Positions 54,545-62,815 of a stretch of 64,000 nt of DNA are shown in pieces. The first letter of the stretch is position 1; every line of letters starts with the position of its first letter. The position numbers were made by a program, and so were the translations under genes. This DNA comes from Pirellula sp. (GTDB taxonomy: Bacteria; Planctomycetota; Planctomycetia; Pirellulales; Lacipirellulaceae): contig PNKX01000003.1 of assembly GCA_013822725.1 (NCBI GenBank), positions 124,001-188,000 on the forward strand. The letters are read 5' to 3'. Under the pieces are notes generated by a model. The model searched no databases, was not told where the DNA came from, and was given only the letters and a program-made list of their open reading frames with translations.

Positions 54545-54688
54545 ACTGGCGTGTCGCCAGTGTGAAGTAGATACACGGTCGCCATCAACTGCAGGCAACA
54601 GGCTGCCACACTTTTCAGGCATCTTGCACGCCAAACGGTAAGCACACTCTTCCGGCACTTCTCACTGGCGACACGCCAGTGGCACCCT
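54545..54688 (-). repeat. About 140-bp hairpin-ended repeat, inverted copy 1
   Basis: It begins and ends with the hairpin ACTGGCGTGTCGCCAGT type motif (54545-54561 and 54664-54680). Its reverse complement (CTGGCG..GTGAGAAGTGCCGGAAGAG..CCGTTTGGCGTGCAAG) aligns with copy 2 at 55150-55285. Confidence 0.75.
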
Positions 54689-54734
54689 GATATGGATCAA
54701 GCGGGCCCTCCCCCTTCCAGCCGAGTAGCTCCCA

Positions 54735-55112
54735 ATGAAATCGCCCCAAGCCATGCTGGAGTATCTCGCCGAGCAGATCGGCCTCCTCTACTATCACCTG
54801 CCGTTGGCGTACGGCGGCACGGCGGAGGGGGTTGAGGTGCTGCTCTGCGCCTACCACAACGCGTGGGCCCATTTAACAGCGTATGAGGGGGACTGGCGGA
54901 CGGTTTGGTGGGAGGCGCTGGCCGCCGAGGAGTGCGGTTCGGCCAACTTCTCCACTCGCTATGCGATGGACCATCCCGGCGCCGCGCAAGAAGAAATCGC
55001 GGCGTACGTCGTCGCCCACTGGCGCCCCGTGAGCGAGAAGCTTGGCGTGCCGATTCCCCATGCGGCGCTTCAGGCCGAGTTTGACGAATGGGGTCGCGAG
55101 CGGCTGAAGTGA
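54735..55112 (+). CDS. Hypothetical protein (125 aa)
   Basis: A small soluble protein starting MKSPQAMLEYLAEQIGLLYY, with EVLLCAYHNAWAHLTAYEGD, WRTVWWEALAAEECG and a C-terminal helix EFDEWGRERLK. No family known. The gene is flanked by two inverted copies of a hairpin-ended repeat, about 50 bases before its start and 40 after its stop. Confidence 0.6.
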   Translation: MKSPQAMLEYLAEQIGLLYYHLPLAYGGTAEGVEVLLCAYHNAWAHLTAYEGDWRTVWWEALAAEECGSANFSTRYAMDHPGAAQEEIAAYVVAHWRPVSEKLGVPIPHAALQAEFDEWGRERLK

Positions 55113-55149
55113 TCGATGCCTGTCGCCGGACGCCACTCGCCGGGCGCCG

Positions 55150-55285
55150 CTGGCGTGTCGCCAGTGAGTAGCGCCGGAAGAGCATGCCTGCCGTTTGGTT
55201 TGCAAAGAACCTCTGGAGAGTGGGGCGACTTGCTGCCTGTGGTTGATGGCGGCCGCGTACCCGCTACTGCACCTGGCGATCAACT
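55150..55285 (+). repeat. About 135-bp hairpin-ended repeat, copy 2
   Basis: Starts with CTGGCGTGTCGCCAGTGAGT, continues GCGCCGGAAGAGCATGCCTG, CCGTTTGGTTTGCAAAG, and GTGGTTGATGGCGGCCGCGT, ending in a decayed hairpin (CACCTGGCG). It is the direct-strand equivalent of copy 1. Confidence 0.75.
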
Positions 55286-55337
55286 TGCGAGCGACGCCTC
55301 TTACAGTTGGGGCGCGCGGTTGCCGCTGGGGCTTACC

Positions 55338-55543
55338 TGAAATCGTCCCGGAGGGACGCGCGACAATAGCCCAGCGATTTATCGCTGGGTTGAGGGCGAC
55401 GAGGCATCGTCAAGTCCCGTAGGGACGATTGAGTGAACGCATCACTTCAGTCGTCCCTACGGGACTGCTACGCTTTTTCGCTCTTTGTCACCCAGCGATG
55501 AATCGCTGGGCTATTGTCGTAGGTCCCGCTGGGACCGGAATTA
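55338..55543. repeat. Head-to-head pair of CCCAGCGAT hairpin elements
   Basis: The first element (about 55338-55430) holds CGTCCCGGAGGGACG, ACAATAGCCCAGCGATTTAT, CGCTGGG and CCCGTAGGGACG. The second (about 55448-55540) is its reverse complement with changes, holding CGTCCCTACGGGACTGC, CCCAGCGATGAATCGCTGGG, CTATTGTCG and GGTCCCGCTGGGACC. A further hairpin CACTGGCAGGATGCCAGTG lies at 55556-55573. The region 55113-55780 has no convincing gene. Confidence 0.75.
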
Positions 55544-55782
55544 GCGCCGGGCGGCACTGGCAGGATGCCAGTGGCACCCGTGCGAAGGTGGTTTCTGACG
55601 CCTGTCGCTTACCCTGCGCAGGGTTTTGCAAAAAACACTCAAGCCTATCCCTGAGGCTTCCCGGCTTCGCCGTCGCTCAAAGAACCGCAGCAACCCACGT
55701 TGGGCAAACTGGCGGAGTTCGCTAGATTACGCCCGTCGTATTTCATGCACGCTTGCTTTTCGCCGCGGGGGAAATCTTGACA

Positions 55783-57234
55783 GTGGAATCACAGCATCCA
55801 GTCGTCGCCGAGATCCCAATCGGTATTCGGGCCACCGGCGTTCGCCGCGAGACAGACTCGATGGGCGCGATTGATGTGCCGGCCGATCGGTATTGGGGGG
55901 CGCAGACGCAGCGGTCGCTGATCCATTTTTCCATCGGCGATGATCGCATGCCGAAGCGGGTGTATCACGCCTACGGCTATGTGAAGAAGGCCGCGGCGCT
56001 GGTGAACGAGGCGGCGGGGCGGTTGCCGGCTTGGAAGGCCGCGGCCATCGTAAGAGCGGCGGATGAAGCGATCGCCGGGAAGCTGGACGAACATTTTCCG
56101 CTCTACGTTTGGCAGACTGGTTCTGGCACCCAGTCGAACATGAACGTGAACGAGGTGCTTTCGAATCGCGCTATCCAATTGCTGGGAGGGGTGCTGGGGA
56201 GCAAGTCGCCCGTTCACCCCAACGACGACGTCAACATGGGGCAGTCGTCCAATGACAGTTTCCCGACGGCGATGCATGTTGCCGCTGTGATGGAATTGGA
56301 TGAAGCGCTCATGCCGCGCGTCGACGCTCTGGCGACGGCGATCGAGGCCAAGTCGCAGCAGTGGATGGGGGTGGTCAAGACGGGCCGCACTCATCTGCAA
56401 GATGCGACGCCGCTGACCGTCGGACAGGAATGGTCGGGCTATGCGGTGCAAATGCGCGATGCGCTCGCTCGGATCGAGGCCTCGAAGGCGGGGATCTATC
56501 AGCTGGCGGCCGGGGGGACTGCCGTGGGGACGGGGCTCAATGCGCCCGCAGGGTTCAGCAAAGAGATTGCGGCGAAAATCGCTGAGCTGACGGCACGGCC
56601 ATTCGTCACGGCGCCGAACAAGTTTGCGGCGCAGGGGTCGCTCGACGCGATTGTCGCCGTGATGGCGGCGGTGCGAGGGCTGGCGGTGGCGCTCATGAAG
56701 ATCGCCAACGATATGCGGTGGCTCGCTTCAGGTCCGCGCTGCGGCTTGGGCGAATTGATCCTGCCGGCCAACGAGCCGGGCTCGTCGATCATGCCGGGCA
56801 AGGTGAATCCTACTCAGTGCGAAGCGATGGTGATGGTCTGCATCCAGGTGATCGGCGAGGACAACGCCGTGGCGTTTGCGGGGAGCCAAGGGAATTTCGA
56901 GCTGAACGCGATGCGGCCGATCATCATCAACAACACGCTGCATGCCATCCGCATCCTCGGCGATGCTTGCGAGAAATTCCGGCTCTATTCAGTCGAGGGG
57001 ACGGAGCTTAATCTCCCCCGCATTGAGGCGATGGTGGGGCAATCGCTGATGCTGGTGACGGCGCTGTCGCCGGTGATCGGGTACGACAAAGCTTCGAAAA
57101 TCGCGCATGTGGCCAATGACGAAGGCATCACGTTGAAGGCGGCCGCGTTGAAGTGCGGATTCGTTGACGAAAAACGGTTCGACGAAATCGTCAATCCGGC
57201 GAACATGGTCGGGAATGGCGTGGCGGGCGCCTGA
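55783..57234 (+). CDS. fumC: Class II fumarate hydratase FumC
   Basis: The 483-aa enzyme converts fumarate to malate in the TCA cycle. All class II marks are present: GTQSNMNVNEVLSNRA, SSNDSFPTAMHVAAV, KTGRTHLQDATPLTVGQEW (catalytic His), and the superfamily signature GSSIMPGKVNP. GGGGGAA upstream fits the GTG at 55783 best; TTG 55777 is an alternative, so the N-terminus is uncertain by a few residues. The malic enzyme gene follows 88 bases later. Confidence 0.95.
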   Translation: MESQHPVVAEIPIGIRATGVRRETDSMGAIDVPADRYWGAQTQRSLIHFSIGDDRMPKRVYHAYGYVKKAAALVNEAAGRLPAWKAAAIVRAADEAIAGKLDEHFPLYVWQTGSGTQSNMNVNEVLSNRAIQLLGGVLGSKSPVHPNDDVNMGQSSNDSFPTAMHVAAVMELDEALMPRVDALATAIEAKSQQWMGVVKTGRTHLQDATPLTVGQEWSGYAVQMRDALARIEASKAGIYQLAAGGTAVGTGLNAPAGFSKEIAAKIAELTARPFVTAPNKFAAQGSLDAIVAVMAAVRGLAVALMKIANDMRWLASGPRCGLGELILPANEPGSSIMPGKVNPTQCEAMVMVCIQVIGEDNAVAFAGSQGNFELNAMRPIIINNTLHAIRILGDACEKFRLYSVEGTELNLPRIEAMVGQSLMLVTALSPVIGYDKASKIAHVANDEGITLKAAALKCGFVDEKRFDEIVNPANMVGNGVAGA

Positions 57235-57322
57235 ATTTCGATGAAACGAATGTGCGCTGGCAGAGTTCCATCAGCAACGGAAGACGCACCAGGCTCTTCC
57301 TTCATTCTCAGGAGATCTCCGG

Positions 57323-59113
57323 ATGTTTAGCAGGCAGGCGAAAGTCATCAAGGACGGCTCCGGTCGACGCATCACGACCACGGCGCGAGGCTACGACGTG
57401 CTGCGGGATCCGGCTCTCAATAAAGGGACGGCTTTTTCGAAGGGCGAACGAGCGGCACTGGGACTCGACGGCCTGCTTCCGCCGGTGGTGACGACCGAGC
57501 TGGAGCCGCAGCTGGAGCGGGCCTATGCCGCCTATCACGCGGCGCCCACCGATCTCCAGAAACACATTTATATGTGGCGGCTGCACGACAACAATGTGAC
57601 GTTGTTCTACGCGCTGCTGCAGCGTCACATGCTGGAAATCCTGCCGGTGGTGTACGATCCGGTCGTCGGCGAGGCGATTGAGAATTACAGCGAGGTGATG
57701 ACCCGGCCGCGCGGCGTGTTCCTGAGCATCGACGAACCGGAGAAGGTGGAAGCGAAGCTGGCCGCCTTCGGCGCGGGGCCGGAGGATATCGACCTGCTGG
57801 TCGCCAGCGATGCGGAGGAGATTCTCGGCATCGGCGATTGGGGTTCCAATGGAATTGATATCTCGATCGGCAAGCTGGCGGTCTACACGGCGGCGGCGGG
57901 GATCGACCCGCACCGTGTCGTCCCGGTGATTCTTGACGTTGGCACCAACAATGAAAAGTTGCTCAACGATCCGTTGTATATCGGTTGTCGCCGCAGCCGC
58001 GTGCGCGGGAAGGCGTACGACGATTTCATTGACGCCTATGTGACGGCGGCTAAGAAGCTGTTCCCTAAGGCGATGCTGCACTGGGAGGATTTCGGCTCGA
58101 CCAACGCCCGCCGCATCCTGAGCCGTTACCGAGACAAGGTGGCGACTTTCAATGATGATATGCAAGGCACAGGCGCCATCGTGCTGTCGGGCCTGCTGAA
58201 CGCCGTGGAGCGAACGGGGACGGCCTGGACGGAGCAGCGCGTCGTCATCTTTGGCTCCGGCACCGCGGGGGTAGGCATCGCCGATCAGATTCGCGACCTG
58301 ATGGTGCGGCACGGCCTGAAGCCGGAAGAAGCCGCGCGTCGCATTTGGCTGGTCGATCTGCCGGGGCTGCTGACCGCTGACATGAAAGAGGGGTTGCTCG
58401 ACTATCAGCGGCCCTACGCTCGCGACGACCAGGAGGTCGCCAAGCTGACGCGCACGCCCTGCGAGGCGATTCCGGCGGCGGAAACTCGCTGGCCCGAGAT
58501 GGCTGCGCTGCGCGCTGCAGCCACGGCGAAGGGAGGGATCATTGACCTCGCTACGGTGGTCGCCGCGGTGAAGCCGACGATCCTGATCGGCACGTCGACC
58601 ACGCCGCAGCAGTTCACTGAGAAGATCGTGCGGTCGATGGCGGCGGCCACGGAGCATCCGATCATCTTCCCGCTTTCCAATCCGACGCAGCTTCACGAGG
58701 CGACGCCGACTCAGGTTTTGACCTGGACGAACGGCAAGGCCTTCGTCGCCACGGGGGCTCCGTTCGACGACGTCAAATTGAATGGCGTCACGTACGCGAT
58801 CGGGCAGGCGAACAATGCCGCGCTGTATCCGGGTCTCGGGTTGGGCGCCGTCGTCTCGCGGACCTCGATGGTGTCGGACGAGATGATCTTCGCCGCCGCG
58901 CAAGCCGTCGCCGGGCAGGCTCCCGCAGCAACGCCGGGGGCGTCGTTGCTCCCTTCGAACGCCGACTTGCGCACGACTTCCAGCGTGGTCGCGGTGGAAG
59001 TGGCGCGAACGGCGATTCGCCAGGGCCTGGCTCGCGAACCGCTGGGCGACGTCGTGGAGGCGGTTCGCGAGTCGCAATGGTGGCCCGTGTATGTGCCTGT
59101 GGAGGCCGTTTGA
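57323..59113 (+). CDS. maeA: NAD-dependent malic enzyme (MaeA/SfcA type)
   Basis: The 596-aa enzyme oxidatively decarboxylates malate to pyruvate. FSKGERAALGLDGLLPP, RPRGVFLSIDEPEKVEAKLA, ILDVGTNNEKLLNDPLYIG, HWEDFGSTNARRIL and TFNDDMQGTGAI form the malic domain; FGSGTAGVGIADQI is the NAD-binding loop and IFPLSNPTQLHEATP is the characteristic late motif. It stands directly behind fumC, so the two could pass fumarate to malate to pyruvate. Confidence 0.94.
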   Translation: MFSRQAKVIKDGSGRRITTTARGYDVLRDPALNKGTAFSKGERAALGLDGLLPPVVTTELEPQLERAYAAYHAAPTDLQKHIYMWRLHDNNVTLFYALLQRHMLEILPVVYDPVVGEAIENYSEVMTRPRGVFLSIDEPEKVEAKLAAFGAGPEDIDLLVASDAEEILGIGDWGSNGIDISIGKLAVYTAAAGIDPHRVVPVILDVGTNNEKLLNDPLYIGCRRSRVRGKAYDDFIDAYVTAAKKLFPKAMLHWEDFGSTNARRILSRYRDKVATFNDDMQGTGAIVLSGLLNAVERTGTAWTEQRVVIFGSGTAGVGIADQIRDLMVRHGLKPEEAARRIWLVDLPGLLTADMKEGLLDYQRPYARDDQEVAKLTRTPCEAIPAAETRWPEMAALRAAATAKGGIIDLATVVAAVKPTILIGTSTTPQQFTEKIVRSMAAATEHPIIFPLSNPTQLHEATPTQVLTWTNGKAFVATGAPFDDVKLNGVTYAIGQANNAALYPGLGLGAVVSRTSMVSDEMIFAAAQAVAGQAPAATPGASLLPSNADLRTTSSVVAVEVARTAIRQGLAREPLGDVVEAVRESQWWPVYVPVEAV

Positions 59114-59140
59114 CGACGAGCCTTTGCGGCGAGCGCCATG

Positions 59141-60022
59141 CTAATCAACGCGCTCGAAGCGGCGGAGGAGGGTGTCGAGCGATTGGTTGACGACAGCCTC
59201 GACTTGCGGCGCTAGCGTGGTGGGCGCCGCGGGTTCGTCGGTAGAGACCAGCCCATTCCACTGCAATCGCACGGGCCAACCGCTCAGTTCGGCGGTTTGG
59301 TTGACACGCTGCAGGATGCGGAGGGCCCAAAAGACGCCCCAGGCGTCTCGAAAGGCGAGCCAGCGGGTTGTTTGCGGGAGAGTTGACGGCGGCGCGCGGA
59401 ATCGGCGTAAAGTCGCTAAGCCGCAAGCGGCGAGGAAGAGGGTGAGAGCGGCGGCGATGCGCGTCGTGGGGGATAGTTCCTGAGCGATGCCGGTCGGTGC
59501 GCCTAAGAGAATGATCTGGCCGGCGGCGACCAAGAGCGCCGAGAGGGCGAACCGGGTTGGGAGATAGTTGAGCAAGCCCATGGCGATGAAGCCCCAGAGG
59601 AGCCAGCGCCACGCGCCGAAGAGTTCGAGTTGCGTTCCGCCCGGCGAGGCGATGGCCTGCGCGACCGGGACGAGCAGCACGAGCCACAACGACGCCACGA
59701 CCCATTGCCAGCCGCGGTCTTGGGGGCGCTTGGCGCCGAGGACGGCGGTGAGGGGGCAGAACGTTCCCACGGCCGCCGAGTAACGCCAGAGCGATGCTCG
59801 CAAGGTCGTCGCGTCGAGCTGGCTGTAGGCCAGCATCGCTTCAACGGCAGCGATGGCGGCGGCGGCGGCGATCCACCAGAGGGTTGGGGCCGTGAGGGTC
59901 GTGCCGCGGACGCGGGGGAGGGTTGCTAAGCCGCCAGCGGCGAGGAGGAGGGCGAGGGCTGCGGGCAACCAGGCAGTCAACCAGGCGGACGTTTCGGGGG
60001 AGAACGTCGGTAGAGTTGGCAT
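59141..60022 (-). CDS. Polytopic membrane protein, hypothetical
   Basis: The 293-aa protein has about seven TM segments (for example ALALLLAAGGLATL, WVVASLWLVLLVPVAQAI, ALSALLVAAGQIILL) and a C-terminal soluble region of about 75 residues (RWLAFRDAWGVFWALRILQR). No family was recognised. It converges with the malic enzyme gene (28-base gap). Confidence 0.7.
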   Translation of the reverse strand: MPTLPTFSPETSAWLTAWLPAALALLLAAGGLATLPRVRGTTLTAPTLWWIAAAAAIAAVEAMLAYSQLDATTLRASLWRYSAAVGTFCPLTAVLGAKRPQDRGWQWVVASLWLVLLVPVAQAIASPGGTQLELFGAWRWLLWGFIAMGLLNYLPTRFALSALLVAAGQIILLGAPTGIAQELSPTTRIAAALTLFLAACGLATLRRFRAPPSTLPQTTRWLAFRDAWGVFWALRILQRVNQTAELSGWPVRLQWNGLVSTDEPAAPTTLAPQVEAVVNQSLDTLLRRFERVD

Positions 60023-60366
60023 AACTGGACGCGACGCGGGGTTGGAAGGCCGGAGGGACTAGCCCTCCGGCTCGCTTGAGGGGTGCGGGTCCGATTATAG
60101 CGGTCGCGGAAGGGTGAAAGCATCGGCAAACTCTCCGGCCTTGGTTGCCGGCGCCCCGCCTGTGACGCATGATTCGGCAGCGAAGCAACTCCCCCCGTCG
60201 CATGGGCGACTGGGACCTAGTATTCGCTGACGACAGCACATTTGAATGCTTCGGACGCGGCGGCGCCAACTGGGGAGTGAGGCGCAGCTGTGATCGAGGC
60301 AAATGAGGGTGGGCGGGGCTCGGCAACGAGTCTCGCCCGCTCTTTTTTTATGGAGTGACGAATTCA

Positions 60367-60441
60367 AGCCACCGGCTTTGCCGGTGGACGAAGTACCACG
60401 ATCGTCGCTAGCAAGCTCGTCCACCGGCAAAGCCGGTGGCT
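60367..60441. repeat. 25-bp-arm inverted repeat
   Basis: Left arm AGCCACCGGCTTTGCCGGTG then GACGA and its exact complement (60417-60441) surround a 25-base centre. Each arm also contains the small hairpin CCACCGGC-TTT-GCCGGTGG. Confidence 0.9.
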
Positions 60442-60461
60442 CTTATTGAGTGGCAAGCCTC

Positions 60462-60501
60462 GCCATGCGTGGCGCTTCCCCCTGGCGGAGCCAGGGGCTG
60501 A
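60462..60501 (+). repeat. Double-hairpin repeat, half copy E
   Basis: Only the second hairpin is kept: GCGCTTCCCCCTGGCGGAGC followed by CAGGGGCTGA, preceded by a short linker. The span 60023-60626 holds repeats but no gene. Confidence 0.75.
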
Positions 60502-60626
60502 AGGGACGGAGGCCAGGGGCTGAAAATGGATAGAATCGGCTTTAGTGGGTCAGCCGATCTCGCCGATACAACTCCTATCAAGAGACGGGAGGGCGAAACA
60601 CTAGTTGTGTTTTGCTTCAGGATAAA

Positions 60627-60668
60627 GGTAGCGGCAAGACGACGGATCGACTTGCCGCTACCTTTTTT
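60627..60668. terminator. Intrinsic terminator after the TPR gene
   Basis: GGTAGCGGCAAG and exact complement CTTGCCGCTACC enclose a 12-base loop and are followed on the plus strand by TTTTTT; on the minus strand the stem is followed by TTTATCC. It lies 33 bases past the TPR gene stop on the minus strand. Confidence 0.8.
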
Positions 60669-60700
60669 GTTGCGCTAACAGATTGGTCGCAGGCGCGACG

Positions 60701-62266
60701 TTACTTGGCCGGCGGCGTCGCCACTGGCAGCGTCTGCGTCCCGGCAGGCGCCGCGGCGGGCTTCGCCCCCGCAGCAGCAGGGGCCGCTGCTCCTGGCGCA
60801 GGAACTCCGGCGGCCGGCACTGTGCCGCCAAGTTCCTTCACGAGCGTTTCGGCCTCTTTGCGGTACATGAACATGCCGGAGCCGGCCTGTTGCAGCACCT
60901 GCTCCAGGGCCTTCAAGGCGTTTTCTTTCTGGCCCTTGGCTACCAGGATCTTCGCGACCAGGTAGGCGGAGTCGGCGTTCAATTGCCCGCCTTGAACGGC
61001 CTTCTGGAGGAAGGCGTCAGATTCGGCCCCACGGTTGAGCTTGGCTAAGATCCAGGCGAGCGTGATGTTGGCCTGCGAGTTGGTGGCAAACCGTTCGGCG
61101 TTCATCTGGGCGTAACGGAGCGCCTTCTCCTGCTGAGCCAGATTCGGGCTTTCCGAGAGGATCAGCGCGAGGAGGTTAATGGCGCCGGCGTTCGACGGGT
61201 CGACGGTGAGGACCTGGGTGAGGGCTTCCTCTGCGCCGGCGGGATCGTTGCGCATCTTCGCGACGAGGCCGTCGAGCATCAGCGCGGCGACCGACTGCGG
61301 AGCGTTCTTGCGCATTTCTTCGGCCACTTGCTGGGCCTTGTCGAGCTGGCTCTGTTGGATGAGCCACTCGGCGTAAGCGCGGCCGGTCGCTTCGTTCTTG
61401 CCGTCTTCCTTGTAGGCTTGCTCAAACGCCTTCTTCGCTTCGTCGAGCTTGGCGTCCTGCGTGAAGAGTTGCCCCAGGACGACGTAAGGATGGCCTGACT
61501 GAGCGTTCAGTTCACGCGCCTTCTTGAATTCGTTGAAGGCTTCGGCTGGCTTCTTCAAGCGGAACAGCGTTTCGCCCAAGCGGGTGTGAGCGGCGGCGCT
61601 ATCGGGATCGAGTTCGACCCACTTGACCAGGAGCTCGTTGGCCGGCTCCCATTGCTGGCGACGCTGGTGAACGGCGGCGAGTCCGGCCAGGACGCGGATC
61701 TGGAAGTTCTGCTGCCGCTTGGCGTTCTCGTTAAACTTGTCGACGAGCGACTTCGCCTTTTCGAACAAGGCATGCGATTCGGTCGTGCGACCTTCGGCAA
61801 AGGCGAGGTCGGCGAGGAGCAGATAAGCTTCGGGGTCGTTCGGGTAATTGGTGACGGTCGACTCCAGCAACAGACGGGCTTGCTCGCCGTTGCGGGCGAA
61901 GACCTGCAGCTTGGCCAACATCAAGTCGACCGGCGGCAGCTTCGGATACTTTTGCTTGGCGAGGTCGAGATATTCTTTCGCGCCTTGCAGGTCGCCATTT
62001 TTGAAACGCTGCAACGCGTTTTCGATTTCAGGGTAGGCCTGGTTGGAGAGCGACACGGCGTCGCCGACGAGATTCTCGACGGTGAACGGGTCTTGCTGCG
62101 CGGCGACGCCGCCGGCTGGCGCCGCAGCGGCGGGAGCTCCGGCTGCCGGCGGTGCGCCAGCGGCCGGGGCCTGGGCCAAGACGGCGCCGTGCTGCATGCC
62201 GATTACCGCGGCGGTCAGAGCGGCGAGGCTCCGACCGAGGGCGCCGCGAAACGTGGGCAAAGTCAT
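60701..62266 (-). CDS. Exported TPR-repeat protein
   Basis: The 521-aa protein has a signal peptide (LAALTAAVIGMQHGAVLAQA), an Ala/Pro linker, and about ten tetratricopeptide repeats, e.g. PEAYLLLADLAFAEGRTTES, AAAHTRLGETLFRLKKPAEA, HPYVVLGQLFTQDAKLDEA and GAINLLALILSESPNLAQQE, ending in an Ala/Pro-rich tail. TPRs bind proteins; the likely place is the periplasm. AAAGG precedes ATG 62266. Confidence 0.88.
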   Translation of the reverse strand: MTLPTFRGALGRSLAALTAAVIGMQHGAVLAQAPAAGAPPAAGAPAAAAPAGGVAAQQDPFTVENLVGDAVSLSNQAYPEIENALQRFKNGDLQGAKEYLDLAKQKYPKLPPVDLMLAKLQVFARNGEQARLLLESTVTNYPNDPEAYLLLADLAFAEGRTTESHALFEKAKSLVDKFNENAKRQQNFQIRVLAGLAAVHQRRQQWEPANELLVKWVELDPDSAAAHTRLGETLFRLKKPAEAFNEFKKARELNAQSGHPYVVLGQLFTQDAKLDEAKKAFEQAYKEDGKNEATGRAYAEWLIQQSQLDKAQQVAEEMRKNAPQSVAALMLDGLVAKMRNDPAGAEEALTQVLTVDPSNAGAINLLALILSESPNLAQQEKALRYAQMNAERFATNSQANITLAWILAKLNRGAESDAFLQKAVQGGQLNADSAYLVAKILVAKGQKENALKALEQVLQQAGSGMFMYRKEAETLVKELGGTVPAAGVPAPGAAAPAAAGAKPAAAPAGTQTLPVATPPAK

Positions 62267-62815
62267 GATTAACCTTTCGTGAGTAGATGCCCTCGGCGCG
62301 GTCAATGGTCGCCGAGGATTTGAATTGAATGGTCTGGTGCCTGGGTGGGTAGTGCGCCGGCGGCGCTCCCCTCATTCTAAGCGAAGTCGAGGGATCAACG
62401 ACACTAGATTGTAGGGAGTCGGGGCCTTAGGGCTATGGGGCGGCGGCGGTTCGCAGAACTGTAGCGATCGTATCGATTAGGCTGCTTTCGGGGCGCTGGG
62501 GATTCGACCGCCAAGGACGCCAAGGTTCGCCATGGGAATGCGGGGAGGAATTGAACCACGACGGGCACGACGGGCACGACGAAATGGAGGAGAACATTCG
62601 TCGCGCTGTCATTTCGAGGTACTCCGAGGAATCTGGCCGGACCCCTCGGAGTACCTCGGGGTGACTGGGAATAGGGCGCCGCGACCTCGCCGGGACGTTT
62701 CTCGACGCCTCACGGGAAACTGCCTATATTGAGGTTCTCTACGATTCGCGCGGCGTCCTAGTTCTGGGGCTCCGCCGGCTGATTTGTCGTTTCGTTGCAC
62801 AAAGGAACCCCAAGC
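62267..62815. other. Divergent intergenic region with heptad repeat
   Basis: About 550 bases. Positions 62505-62590 hold the degenerate repeat (GACCGCCAAGGACGCCAAGG, GAACCACGACGGGCACGACG). A hairpin of CTCGGAGTACCTCG / CGAGGTACTCCGAGG lies at 62618-62660. The remaining sequence should hold the promoters of both flanking genes. Confidence 0.6.
62505..62590. repeat. Degenerate heptad repeat upstream of ABC permease
   Basis: ACCGCCAAGGACGCCAAGG and CACGACGGGCACGACGGGCA units, of the same family as 16020 and 52096. Confidence 0.75.

Noticed and set aside
54545..55640. CRISPR array
   Set aside because: Repeats here are palindromic elements of varied spacing and orientation, not regular direct repeats with unique spacers, and no cas gene is present.
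57308..59077. 589-codon minus-strand frame opposite the malic enzyme gene
   Set aside because: Antisense of a clear malic enzyme; His/Arg-rich with no domain.
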